A stretch of 64,000 bases of DNA, taken from Curtobacterium citreum. Lineage in GTDB: Bacteria; Actinomycetota; Actinomycetes; Actinomycetales; Microbacteriaceae. Location: positions 1,116,001 to 1,180,000 of the forward strand of contig NZ_VFMQ01000001.1 in assembly GCF_006715175.1 (NCBI RefSeq), read 5' to 3'. Of the stretch, positions 47,528 through 56,004 are shown piece by piece. The position numbers and the translations under genes were made by a program. The notes beneath the pieces were generated by a model, which worked only from the letters and a program-made list of their open reading frames with translations, was not told the DNA's origin and did no database searches. Within the stretch, counting starts at the first letter, position 1. The number at the start of each line of letters is the position of its first letter.

Positions 47528-47943
47528 CTGCCCGCCGCGGGGTGCCGGGTCCGGCGCGAGCGACGCGCGCCGGTGACCGCGGCCACGACGGCGCGCCATC
47601 CGACCACGAACACGGCGAGGACGATCGTCGCCACGATCACGAACGACAGCGGCAGGGGGTCGCCGGAGACGTCCCCCTGACCGGTCAGCACGCGGAGCAG
47701 CAGCCCGACGACGACCGTGGCCACCCAGACGACCACGCCCGTGGGCCACACCCGCATCGGCGCACGCCAGGCCCGGACGACGAGGAAGCCGACGAGCCAC
47801 CCGGCGAGGAACGGGTACGCGGTCGTCCAGACGCCGGCGGCCGAGGTGGTCTCGCCGTGTGACGAACGCCCGATGGTCGCGAACGCGACGACCAGGACGA
47901 CGTCGACGACCGCAGCGGTCCAGGTACGGGTGCGTGCGTGCAT
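47524..47943 (-). CDS. DUF3054 family membrane protein
   Basis: A 139-residue membrane protein with four predicted transmembrane segments, of the actinobacterial DUF3054 family. Marks are DVVLVVAFATIGRSSHG in the first helix and FLAGWLVGFL and MRVWPTGVVVWV later. The basic C-terminus is cytoplasmic. It is upstream of and coupled to the LacI gene (4-bp overlap). Its function is unknown, and its pairing with a regulator is more likely positional than mechanistic. Confidence 0.82.
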   Translation of the reverse strand: MHARTRTWTAAVVDVVLVVAFATIGRSSHGETTSAAGVWTTAYPFLAGWLVGFLVVRAWRAPMRVWPTGVVVWVATVVVGLLLRVLTGQGDVSGDPLPLSFVIVATIVLAVFVVGWRAVVAAVTGARRSRRTRHPAAGR

Positions 47944-48063
47944 GCCGTCATCATCGCAGGCTGCGCAGCGGACCGGAGCCTGAACGTCCCGGTACGTCGA
48001 GTTCACCCGGTGGCGACGTCTCCGGCACCCGTCGTTCACCCGGGGTCGCCACACTCGACCACC

Positions 48064-48083
48064 GTGCGGGAACGTTCCCGCAC
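48064..48083. promoter_or_regulatory. 20-bp palindromic operator, probable LacI-family site
   Basis: Perfect inverted repeat with halves GTGCGGGAAC and GTTCCCGCAC around the central CG typical of LacI-family operators. It sits about 100 bp upstream of the substrate-binding-protein gene and about 120 bp upstream of DUF3054-lacI, so it can serve both directions. Confidence 0.7.
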
Positions 48084-48181
48084 CGCGCGTCACCGCACCG
48101 CACCGCACCCCAGACCCACCCGCGTCCCACGCGCCCCACCCCACCGCACCTCCAGACCCCACGAACCAGGAGACCCCCGAC

Positions 48182-49357
48182 GTGAAGACACGAGCCGTGC
48201 ACCCCCGGTCCCTCGCCGGCATCGCGATCGCCGCCACCGCAGCCGTCGCCCTGTCCGGCTGCGTCCAGAGCGCGAACGCCTCGAGCGCGGGCGACGACGC
48301 GAGCAACGGCACCACGAACCTCACCGTGTTCATCAGCGGCGACACCAACGTCCAGGCGCTCTGGGACGGGTCGCTCATCCCCGCGTTCGAGAAGGCCCAC
48401 CCGAACGTCCACGTCTCGACGAGCATCGACCTGCACGGGCAGCACGACGCCCAGACCCAGGCCAACCTGACCACCGCGGTCAAGGCGGACAAGACCGTCG
48501 CGTACGACCTGGTCGACGCCGGCTGGGTCTCCACCGTCGGCAAGGCCGGGCTGCTGTCCACGGTCAGCGCCAGCGCGATCCCGAACCTGAAGAACGTCCC
48601 CGAGGCGACGAAGCGCCAGGGTGGCGACGCCGCGATCCCGTACCGGGCGTCGAGTGTCCTGCTCGCCTACGACACGAAGAAGGTCACCGACCCGCCGAAG
48701 ACGCTCGACGACCTGCTGGCGTGGATCAAGCAGCACCCGGGCGAGTTCGCGTACAACTCCCCGGCGTCGGGCGGCTCGGGCGGCGCGTTCGTCATGACGG
48801 TGCTCGCGAAGTACCTGTCGGGGTCGGAGCAGGCGTCGATGCAGACCTCGTACGACAAGTCGCTCGAGTCGAAGTGGGACGAGGGATTCCAGACCCTCAA
48901 GGACCTGGGCCCGTCGATGTACCAGAAGGGCGTGTACCCGAACGGCAACGACCAGGTCCTGCAGCTCCTCGGCTCCGGGCAGATCGCCATGGCCCCGGTC
49001 TGGAGCGACCAGTTCATCACCGCGCAGAAGGCCGGCACGATCGGCAAGGACGTCGCCTTCACGCAGATCTCCGACCCGTCGTTCACCGGGAGCGCGAGCT
49101 TCCTCGGCATCCCGAAGACCGAGCCGGAGGCGAAGAAGCAGGCCGCGGAGGAACTCGCCGACTTCGTCCTGTCGTCGAAGGGGCAGCAGCTCGTCGCGAG
49201 CGCCGTCTCCGGCTACCCGGTGGTCCCGCTCGACTCGCTCCCGAAGTCGGTCGCCCAGCAGTTCGCCGACGCCGACCCGTCGACCCTCCGCCTCGGCTTC
49301 CAGAGCCAGTTCGCCGCCGACATGAACGCGGCGTGGGACGCGAAGGTCCCGCAGTGA
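48182..49357 (+). CDS. ABC transporter substrate-binding lipoprotein (family 1 type)
   Basis: A 391-residue extracytoplasmic binding protein. The signal peptide ends with a lipobox AVALSGC, so Cys27 is lipidated. The mature protein shows type 1/2 solute-binding features: TNLTVFISGDTN at the start, AYDTKKVTDPPKTLDDLLAW and PASGGSGGAF mid-way. It is closest to the YnjB / PotD-like groups rather than classical CUT1 sugar-binding proteins, so the ligand is not obvious. GTG 48182 has CCAGGAG upstream. The operon continues without gaps into two permeases, an ATPase and a GDPD-IMPase fusion. The operator at 48064-48083 suggests LacI control. Confidence 0.87.
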   Translation: MKTRAVHPRSLAGIAIAATAAVALSGCVQSANASSAGDDASNGTTNLTVFISGDTNVQALWDGSLIPAFEKAHPNVHVSTSIDLHGQHDAQTQANLTTAVKADKTVAYDLVDAGWVSTVGKAGLLSTVSASAIPNLKNVPEATKRQGGDAAIPYRASSVLLAYDTKKVTDPPKTLDDLLAWIKQHPGEFAYNSPASGGSGGAFVMTVLAKYLSGSEQASMQTSYDKSLESKWDEGFQTLKDLGPSMYQKGVYPNGNDQVLQLLGSGQIAMAPVWSDQFITAQKAGTIGKDVAFTQISDPSFTGSASFLGIPKTEPEAKKQAAEELADFVLSSKGQQLVASAVSGYPVVPLDSLPKSVAQQFADADPSTLRLGFQSQFAADMNAAWDAKVPQ

Positions 49358-50403
49358 CGCAGGTGACCGACCGGGAGGCCCGTGGCGACTCCGCCACGGG
49401 CCTCCCGCCCGCCCCGTCGCCGGCTCCGTCGCCGGCACTGACCGGCCGCACCGGTCCGTCTCGGCCCTCGCGCCCGCAGCCCGGTCCGTCGCCGGAGGAG
49501 CGCCGCCGTCGGCGCCGCGCCGCCGGGACCGGGCTCGCGCTCGTCGCCGCCCCGGTGCTCGTCGTCGTGCTCTTCGTCGGCGTCCCCGTGGTGAACGCCG
49601 GACTGTTCTCGCTCGGCTCCACCGGCGGCCTCAACCAGGCGCTCGCCGACATCGGGCAGGACACCGTGCACGGGTTCTCGTTCGCGGTGTACGGCGCGCT
49701 GCTCGGCGACCCCGTCTTCCGCCGCGACCTGGTGGCGACGCTCGGCGTGACCGCGCTGTCGACCGGCCTGACGGTCGCGCTCGCGGTCGTCGTCGCGGTC
49801 GTGCTCCGGCTCCGCGGCGGTGTGGTCGGGTCGACCCTCAGCGTCCTGGCGGTCGTGCCGATCTTCGTGCCGGTCGTCATCGCGAGCTGGTCGGTGCTGA
49901 CCTTCACGGACGGCCAGGGGTTCGTCAGGAGCCTCGGCGCGCAGGTCGGCCTCGACCTGCCCGTGTGGGGATACACGCTGGTGGCGGTCGTCTTCGGCAG
50001 CGTCTGGACGAGCCTGCCGTTCGCGGTGCTCATGATCGCGGGTGCGCTGCAGGGCGTGCCCGACGCGCTCGTGGACGCGGCCCGGGACGCCGGCGCGGGG
50101 ACGTGGCGGGTGGTCTGGCGGGTGCTCCTGCCGATGGCCGCGACCCCGCTCGTGATCGCGACGACCTTCACCGTGATCGGGGTCCTCGGGTCGTTCACGG
50201 TGCCGTACTTCACCGGCCCGAACGCCCCGTCGATGCTCGGCGTCGACATCGCGAAGTACTTCCAGGCCTACAACCGCCCGCAGCAGTCCACCGCGATGGC
50301 GTTCGTCGTGTTCGCCTTCGCCGCCGCGGCGAGCGTCTTCTACATCCGCTCCACCGTGCGGGCGAACGCACGGGAGCTCGCGACGAAGGGAACGGCACGA
50401 TGA
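49354..50403 (+). CDS. ABC transporter permease, first subunit
   Basis: A 349-residue inner membrane permease with about six transmembrane segments and the coupling (EAA) loop DALVDAARDAGAGTWRVVWRVLLPMA. It resembles YnjC/PotB/FbpB-type permeases. The N-terminal 65 residues are a Pro/Ser/Arg-rich cytoplasmic tail, and the first hydrophobic stretch begins only at about 60. The start is GTG 49354, in the GTGA overlap with the previous stop (next in-frame GTG is 49363); no later start exists before the membrane helices. A hairpin at 49372-49407 is therefore inside the coding sequence. Confidence 0.85.
   Translation: MTQVTDREARGDSATGLPPAPSPAPSPALTGRTGPSRPSRPQPGPSPEERRRRRRAAGTGLALVAAPVLVVVLFVGVPVVNAGLFSLGSTGGLNQALADIGQDTVHGFSFAVYGALLGDPVFRRDLVATLGVTALSTGLTVALAVVVAVVLRLRGGVVGSTLSVLAVVPIFVPVVIASWSVLTFTDGQGFVRSLGAQVGLDLPVWGYTLVAVVFGSVWTSLPFAVLMIAGALQGVPDALVDAARDAGAGTWRVVWRVLLPMAATPLVIATTFTVIGVLGSFTVPYFTGPNAPSMLGVDIAKYFQAYNRPQQSTAMAFVVFAFAAAASVFYIRSTVRANARELATKGTAR
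49372..49407 (+). terminator. Intragenic hairpin (GGAGGCCCG variant) at the 5' end of the permease gene
   Basis: A perfect 16-bp stem CGGGAGGCCCGTGGCG / CGCCACGGGCCTCCCG with a 4-nt loop, starting 15 bp after the binding-protein stop. It matches the terminator family but lies within the permease coding region. It may attenuate downstream genes or stabilise the upstream mRNA. Confidence 0.65.
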
Positions 50404-51230
50404 CGCAGCACGGCGGGACGATCCGGCGCGCCACGGGGACCGCGCTCGTGTGGGCCACCGCGGCCGTGCTGGCGGTGTTCATCGCCGGCCCGCTCCTGTG
50501 GCTCGCGGCCCGCGCGTTCGCGACGAGCTGGACGTACCCGAACCTGCTGCCGGACGGGTGGACGCTGCACTGGTGGACCACCGTGTTCGACGACCCTGGG
50601 CTCGGCGTCGCGGTGCAGAACTCGCTCGTGCTCGCCCCGCTCACGGTGGCCATCGCGGCCGTGGTGTGCCTGCCGGCGGCGTGGGCGATCAGCCGGATCG
50701 ACTTCCCGGGGCGTCGGGTGGTGCTCGTCGGGCTGTTCGCGACGAACGCGTTCCCGAAGATGGGCCTGTTCGTGACGATGTCCGCGATGTTCACCGCGCT
50801 CGACCTGATGAACACCGTCGCGGGGATCCTCATCGTGCACGTCCTCGGCTGCGTGGTGTTCATGACCTGGCTGCCCGCCGCCGCGTTCTCCGCCGTCCCG
50901 CGCTCCCTCGAGGAGGCCGCGCGTGACGCCGGCGCCGGTCGCTGGCGCACGTTCCTGACGGTCACGCTGCCGATCGCGTGGCCGGGGATCCTGGTCGCCG
51001 TCGTGATGTCGTTCCTCGCCTCGTTCGACGAGGCCCAGGGCACGTACCTCGTCGGCGCCCCGACCTACATGACCATGCCGACCGAGATGTACTCGCTCGT
51101 CCTGAACTCCCCGCGACAGGTCTCGGCGGTGTTCGCGATCGCGCTGAGCATCCCCTCCGTCCTGCTCATGACCCTGGCGCGGAAGCACATCATGGGCGGC
51201 CGTCTGGCGGACGGCTTCCAGATCCGATGA
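50400..51230 (+). CDS. ABC transporter permease, second subunit
   Basis: A 276-residue permease with six transmembrane segments. The coupling loop RSLEEAARDAGAGRWRTFLTVTLPIAWPG is well preserved, consistent with an importer of the PotC/YnjC class. ATG 50400 overlaps the previous stop (ATGA). It pairs with the 49354-50403 subunit and the ATPase. Confidence 0.87.
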   Translation: MTQHGGTIRRATGTALVWATAAVLAVFIAGPLLWLAARAFATSWTYPNLLPDGWTLHWWTTVFDDPGLGVAVQNSLVLAPLTVAIAAVVCLPAAWAISRIDFPGRRVVLVGLFATNAFPKMGLFVTMSAMFTALDLMNTVAGILIVHVLGCVVFMTWLPAAAFSAVPRSLEEAARDAGAGRWRTFLTVTLPIAWPGILVAVVMSFLASFDEAQGTYLVGAPTYMTMPTEMYSLVLNSPRQVSAVFAIALSIPSVLLMTLARKHIMGGRLADGFQIR

Positions 51231-52342
51231 CCGACACGACCACCCAGAAGGGCGACCAGATGACGGACGCACCCTTGCTCACGGACCGCGCCACGCGCCT
51301 CCCGGCCGGTTCTCCCGACCCAGCGGAGGACCGCAGCGCGTCCACCGGACTGTCGGTACACGGTCTGCGGAAGACCCTCGGCGGGCGCGACGTCGTCGCC
51401 GGCATCGACCTCGACGTCGCACCGGGCGAGCTCGTCTCGCTGCTCGGGCCCTCCGGATGCGGCAAGACGACCACGCTCCGGATGGTGGCGGGGTTCCTGA
51501 CGGCCGACGCCGGCGTGGTGACCATGGGCGACCGGGACGTGACGACCCTCGGGCCGGAGCGCCGGCCGAGCGCGATGGTGTTCCAGAACTACGCGCTCTG
51601 GCCGCACATGACGGTCGCGCAGAACGTGGCGTTCCCGCTCCGCACCCGTCGCGTGCCGAAGGCACAGACGGCGGAGCGGGTGCGCGCCGCGCTCGAGCTC
51701 GTGGGGCTGACACACCACGCGACCTCGAAGCCGACCGCGATCTCGGGTGGCGAGCAGCAGCGCGTCGCGCTCGCGCGCGCGGTCGTGCAGGAGCCGGACG
51801 TGCTGCTCCTCGACGAGCCGCTGTCGAACCTCGACGCGAAGCTCCGCGTCGGCGTCCGTGACGAGATCCGGCGCATCCAGCAGCGCCTCGGCATCACGAC
51901 CGTGATCGTCACGCACGACCAGGACGAGGCGCTGAGCATCTCGGACCGGATCGCGGTCATGCACGACGGGCGGATCGAGCAGATCGCGACGCCCGCGGCG
52001 CTCTACGCCCGGCCGGCCACGCTGTTCGTCGCCGGCTTCATCGGGTCCGCGAGCACGGTGGCGGGTCGGTTCCTGACCGGGACGCCCGCGACCGTCGGCG
52101 CGGACGACACGGTGCTCGTCCGACCGGAGCAGGTGACGCTCTGCGAGGACTCGCCGCTCCGCGCGACCGTCGCCCGTGTCCTGGCGCGCGGGCACTTCGC
52201 CGAGGTCGTGCTCGCCGCGGACGACGCCGAGCTCCGGGCGTACGTGACGGGGCCGCCACCCGCGGTCGGGAGCGAGACCGGCGTGCGGTTGGGCGAGGTC
52301 CTGGTCTACCGTGACGGCCTGCTCGCCGAGGTGGTCCGGTGA
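51227..52342 (+). CDS. ABC transporter ATP-binding protein (PotA/FbpC-like)
   Basis: A 371-residue importer ATPase. Walker A is GPSGCGKTT (74-82), the Q loop is VFQNYALWPHM, the signature ISGGEQQRVALARA, Walker B VLLLDEPLSNLD, and the switch His is in VIVTHDQDEAL. The C-terminal ~80 residues (TVAGRFLTG... VLVRPEQVTLCE) form a TOBE-like regulatory domain. ATG 51227 overlaps the previous stop (ATGA); a second ATG at 51260 has a better ribosome binding site (GAAGGGCG). It overlaps the next gene by GTGA. Confidence 0.92.
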   Translation: MTDTTTQKGDQMTDAPLLTDRATRLPAGSPDPAEDRSASTGLSVHGLRKTLGGRDVVAGIDLDVAPGELVSLLGPSGCGKTTTLRMVAGFLTADAGVVTMGDRDVTTLGPERRPSAMVFQNYALWPHMTVAQNVAFPLRTRRVPKAQTAERVRAALELVGLTHHATSKPTAISGGEQQRVALARAVVQEPDVLLLDEPLSNLDAKLRVGVRDEIRRIQQRLGITTVIVTHDQDEALSISDRIAVMHDGRIEQIATPAALYARPATLFVAGFIGSASTVAGRFLTGTPATVGADDTVLVRPEQVTLCEDSPLRATVARVLARGHFAEVVLAADDAELRAYVTGPPPAVGSETGVRLGEVLVYRDGLLAEVVR

Positions 52343-54009
52343 CCGCCGCGCAGCGTGCGGCCGACGTGGTCGGGTCGGTCCCGTCTGCCGCGTCGGACGT
52401 CGTGGTCGGGTCCGCCGGGTCCGTAGCGGTGGCACCCCCTGGCACGGCCGGGAGGCACGGTGCCCGTCCGCCACGCCTCGTCGCCCACCGCGGTGCGCCG
52501 CGGGTCCGGCGCGAGAACACGCTGCCGGCGGTCGCCGTCGCGGCGGCGCTCGGCGCGGAGACGATCGAGGTCGACGTCCGACGCACGGCGGACGGCGTCG
52601 CGGTCCTGCTGCACGACGAGACCCTCGGCCGGATGTGGGGCGACGCCCGCCGGGTCGCGGACGTCGACTGGTGCGACGTCGCCCGGCTCGGCAACGGGAT
52701 CGACCGCATCCCGCGGCTCGATGCCGTGCTCGAACGGCTGGACGGCGAGTCCACCACGCTGCTCGTCGACCTGACCGACCCGGAGGACGCCGTCGTCGCC
52801 GCCCGCACGGTCGCCGGGCACGGTGGGGCGGTCCCCGTCGCCTGGTGCGGCTCGGTGCCGGCGATGGTCGCGGTGCGCTCGGTGCTCCCGGACGCCGACG
52901 TCTGGTTGGTGTGGGAGTCGCTGCTGCCGCCCACGCCCGAGGACCTCGACGAGCTCGCACCCTCCACGCTGAACCTGGAGCTCGCGTTCCTGACGCCCGA
53001 CACCGTCACCACGGCGCACGCCCTCGGCCTGCAGGTCTCGGTGTGGACCGTCGACGAGGCCGAGCCGGCCGCCTGGGCCGCCGCGCAGGGCGTCGACTCG
53101 ATCACCACGAACGACGTCGGCCTGGTCCGGGCGGCGATCGAGGCCGCCGCGCGCCGCGGGCCGGACGCCGGGGACCGCGAGCCGACCGAGACCGAGGTCG
53201 CCTCGCGGGCGCAGGCGCTCGCGCACCGGTTGGCGCACGAGGTGATCGCGTTCACGCGCGAGCACCCCGTCGGCGAGGTCACGACGAAGGCGCACGCCGC
53301 GGACCTCGTGACCGACGTCGACCGGATGGTCGAGCAGTTCGTCCGCTCCCGGGTCCGCAGCGCGTTCCCGACGCACGGCTTCACGGGCGAGGAGTACGGC
53401 GCGTCCCCCGGCGACCGCCACCGCTGGTACCTGGACCCCGTCGACGGCACGACGAACCTGGTCAACGGCGTGCCGTGGACCGCGATGTCGCTGTGCCTGG
53501 TCCGGGGCGGACGCCCGCTCGTCGGGGTCGTCGCGGATCCGTGGCGCGGCGAGGTCCTCGAGGCCCGACGGGGGCGCGGCGCGGTGCTCCGGGAGCGCCC
53601 GCTCAGGCTCGACGACGTCCCGCGCTCGCTCGCCGGGGCCGTCGTGGGCACCGAACTCGACGGTCACCGGCCGTGGCCGGGCTTCGAGGCGTTCCTGCAC
53701 GCCCTCGCCGACCGGTCCTGCACGTTGCGGGTCCAGGGCTCCGGCACGATGACGATCGCCCAGGTCGCCGCGGGTCGGGGCGTCGGGGGCTGCGTCGGTG
53801 CGTTCTCGCCGGTCGACCACGGCGCCGCGGTGCTGCTCGTGCACGAGGCCGGTGGCGTCGTGCTCACCCGCGGTGGCCCCGTCGACGGGTTCCCGCCGGA
53901 GGGGGAGCCGTTCCTCGTCGCCCACCCGGGCGCCGCGGACGAGCTGTACGCGGTGTGGACGGCGGCGCTCGCCGCGGGGTCGGCGGCGGGTCGGGCCCCG
54001 TCGAGCTGA
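52339..54009 (+). CDS. Glycerophosphodiester phosphodiesterase / inositol monophosphatase fusion
   Basis: A 556-residue protein fusing two metal-dependent enzymes. Residues about 46-265 form a GDPD domain: HRG at 50-52, REN at 58-60, Glu77/Asp79 in EVDV and His92 in LLHDET. The usual ExK acidic-basic pair is VDLTD here. Residues about 285-545 form an inositol monophosphatase-family domain: Lys317 and Asp326, Glu351-Glu352 (GEEYG), DPVDGTTN at 366-373 and Asp493 in DHGAAVLLVHEAGG. The N-terminal 45 residues are a disordered linker. There is no signal peptide. GTG 52339 overlaps the ATPase stop (GTGA). The fusion suggests import of a glycerophospho-alcohol, release of an alcohol phosphate and its dephosphorylation; inositol is the simplest candidate. 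This is inferred from domains only. Confidence 0.82.
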   Translation: MTAAQRAADVVGSVPSAASDVVVGSAGSVAVAPPGTAGRHGARPPRLVAHRGAPRVRRENTLPAVAVAAALGAETIEVDVRRTADGVAVLLHDETLGRMWGDARRVADVDWCDVARLGNGIDRIPRLDAVLERLDGESTTLLVDLTDPEDAVVAARTVAGHGGAVPVAWCGSVPAMVAVRSVLPDADVWLVWESLLPPTPEDLDELAPSTLNLELAFLTPDTVTTAHALGLQVSVWTVDEAEPAAWAAAQGVDSITTNDVGLVRAAIEAAARRGPDAGDREPTETEVASRAQALAHRLAHEVIAFTREHPVGEVTTKAHAADLVTDVDRMVEQFVRSRVRSAFPTHGFTGEEYGASPGDRHRWYLDPVDGTTNLVNGVPWTAMSLCLVRGGRPLVGVVADPWRGEVLEARRGRGAVLRERPLRLDDVPRSLAGAVVGTELDGHRPWPGFEAFLHALADRSCTLRVQGSGTMTIAQVAAGRGVGGCVGAFSPVDHGAAVLLVHEAGGVVLTRGGPVDGFPPEGEPFLVAHPGAADELYAVWTAALAAGSAAGRAPSS

Positions 54010-54129
54010 CCCGGCTCGGGCTCTCGGCCGACTCTGTGCGTGCGTACAGTCAGCGGTCGTCGCCGCTCCCTAGGGTGGCAGTCCACGGCACGTCCCGACC
54101 GGGCCGTCCTGCACCGAAGGAGCATCGCC

Positions 54130-54885
54130 ATGGGATTCCTCGACCGTCTGCTCGGCCGTCCCGACCGGGACCGCCGGACGCCGGACCAGTGGGGGCAGCC
54201 GCAGACCGGACAGCCGCAGTGGGGGCAGCAGCAGTGGGGCCAGCCGCAGCCGTCCGTGCAGCAGCAGGGGTACCGGTACGGGCAACAGTCGTACCAGGTC
54301 CCGCCGCAGCAGCCGGACGCCAGGGGAGCGGGCGGGACCGCCGAGGACGAGCGGGCCGTCGAACGGTACCGCTACCTGCTCCGCACGGCACCGCCGGAGC
54401 GCATCGAGGAGGTCCACGCCGAGGCGTTCGCCACCCTGTCGCCCGAGCAGCGCCGGATGGTCTACGACGAGTTCACCCGGTCGGCGCCCGCCGGCGAGGC
54501 CCCGCGCGGGGACGACCCCCGTTCCCTGGCCCAGGCGGCGACGCGGTCCGAGATCCGGCAGCCCGGGTTCATGGAGCGGTCGCTCGGCGGGATGGGCGGC
54601 GGTGCCGGCGCGATGGGCCAGCGCGGCGGTCCCTCGTTCGGGCGGATGATCGGTGCCTCGATCCTCGGCACGGTCGCCGGCTACGTCATCGGTTCGGCGA
54701 TCATGAGCGCCTTCCTGCCGGACGCGGGATCGTTCGACGGCGGTACCGATGCTGCGGGTGACGGCGGTCCGGAGGACACTGGTGCCGAGAACGCGTCGTA
54801 CGACGACGGTGGCGGCTCCGACTTCGGGGGCGGCGGCGGCTTCGACGACTTCGGTGGCGACATGGGCGGCGGATTCGACGTCTGA
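54130..54885 (+). CDS. Hypothetical Gln- and Gly-rich protein with one membrane segment
   Basis: I do not recognise the family. The 251-residue protein has a basic start (GFLDRLLGRPDRDRR), a Gln/Trp/Tyr/Pro-rich segment (about 18-60), a helical charged domain (about 70-120, TLSPEQRRMVYDEFTRSAP), one transmembrane or amphipathic helix (about 180-195, IGASILGTVAGYVIG) and a Gly/Asp/Phe-rich acidic tail ending GGGFDV. ATG 54130 has GAAGGAGC upstream. It lies 51 bp before the ABC exporter ATPase gene and may share its promoter (TAGGGT near 54070). Function is unknown. Confidence 0.75.
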   Translation: MGFLDRLLGRPDRDRRTPDQWGQPQTGQPQWGQQQWGQPQPSVQQQGYRYGQQSYQVPPQQPDARGAGGTAEDERAVERYRYLLRTAPPERIEEVHAEAFATLSPEQRRMVYDEFTRSAPAGEAPRGDDPRSLAQAATRSEIRQPGFMERSLGGMGGGAGAMGQRGGPSFGRMIGASILGTVAGYVIGSAIMSAFLPDAGSFDGGTDAAGDGGPEDTGAENASYDDGGGSDFGGGGGFDDFGGDMGGGFDV

Positions 54886-54936
54886 CGCCGAGGCCACCGA
54901 CCCTCCGACACCGAGCATGTCCGACGAAGGAGCGGC

Positions 54937-56004
54937 ATGGCCATCATCGAGGCCTCCGGGCTGACCAAGACGTACCGCTCGAAGTCCGGCCCGGTGCACG
55001 CCCTGGCCGGGCTCGACCTGTCCGTGCCCGAGGGGACCGTGACGGCGCTCCTCGGCCCGAACGGCGCGGGCAAGACCACGACCGTCAAGGTGCTGACCAC
55101 CCTGGTCACGCCCGACTCCGGCACCGCGACGATCGACGGCGTCGACGTCGTGGCCGACCCGCAGGCCACCCGGCGCTCGATCGGGGTGTCCGGGCAGTAC
55201 GCGGCGGTCGACGAGAACCTGACCGGGTTCGAGAACCTCGAGATGATCGGGCGGCTGTACCACCTCGGTCGCCGGACGGCGCGGCAGCGGGCGCGTGAGC
55301 TCATCGACGTGTTCGAGCTCTCCGAGGCCGGGGACCGCCCCGTCAAGGGCTTCTCCGGCGGCATGCGACGGCGCATCGACCTCGCGGGTGCGCTCGTGAT
55401 GAACCCGCGCGTGCTGTTCCTGGACGAGCCGACCACCGGTCTCGACCCGCGCAGCCGCCTGGCGCTCTGGGGCATCATCGAGGGCCTCGTGTCGGACGGC
55501 GCGACCGTGCTGCTCACCACGCAGTACCTGGAAGAAGCAGACCAGCTCGCCGACGACATCGCCGTGATCGACGACGGCACCGTGATCGCCGAGGGCACCG
55601 CCGACGAGCTCAAGGCCCAGGTCGGCGGACACCGCGTGGTCGTCACGCTCGTCGACCCGGCCGACGCGGACGCGGTCCACACCGTGCTGCAGCGGTACGG
55701 CGTCGGTGCGGTCGAGACCTCCGGCGACCGGCGGACGTCGGGCATCGCGGTGGACGCCGGTCCGGCGGCCCTCCAGCGGGTGCTGGCCGACCTCGGCACC
55801 GCCGGGATCGAACTGCACGACGCGGGCATGCGGCGCCCGACCCTCGACGACGTGTTCCTCCGGCTCACCGGGCACGCCGCGACGGCGGACGAGGCGGCGG
55901 CGACCGGCGGGGCGGGGCCGGGACGATCCTCCCGGCGGGGTCGCGATGACCACGGCACGACGTCGGCCGACACGGCGGACCAAGCCGCGGAGCGTGTCCG
56001 GTGA
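54937..56004 (+). CDS. ABC transporter ATP-binding protein (DrrA-like)
   Basis: A 355-residue ATPase of the daunorubicin-resistance (DrrA) class of exporters. Walker A is GPNGAGKTT (40-48), the signature FSGGMRRR, Walker B VLFLDEPTTGLD and the switch His position is occupied by TTQYLEEAD (Gln instead of His, normal for this class). The C-terminal domain (about 235-320) is followed by a charged Ala/Gly/Asp tail of 35 residues. ATG with GAAGGAGC upstream. It overlaps the permease start (GTGA). Confidence 0.92.
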   Translation: MAIIEASGLTKTYRSKSGPVHALAGLDLSVPEGTVTALLGPNGAGKTTTVKVLTTLVTPDSGTATIDGVDVVADPQATRRSIGVSGQYAAVDENLTGFENLEMIGRLYHLGRRTARQRARELIDVFELSEAGDRPVKGFSGGMRRRIDLAGALVMNPRVLFLDEPTTGLDPRSRLALWGIIEGLVSDGATVLLTTQYLEEADQLADDIAVIDDGTVIAEGTADELKAQVGGHRVVVTLVDPADADAVHTVLQRYGVGAVETSGDRRTSGIAVDAGPAALQRVLADLGTAGIELHDAGMRRPTLDDVFLRLTGHAATADEAAATGGAGPGRSSRRGRDDHGTTSADTADQAAERVR

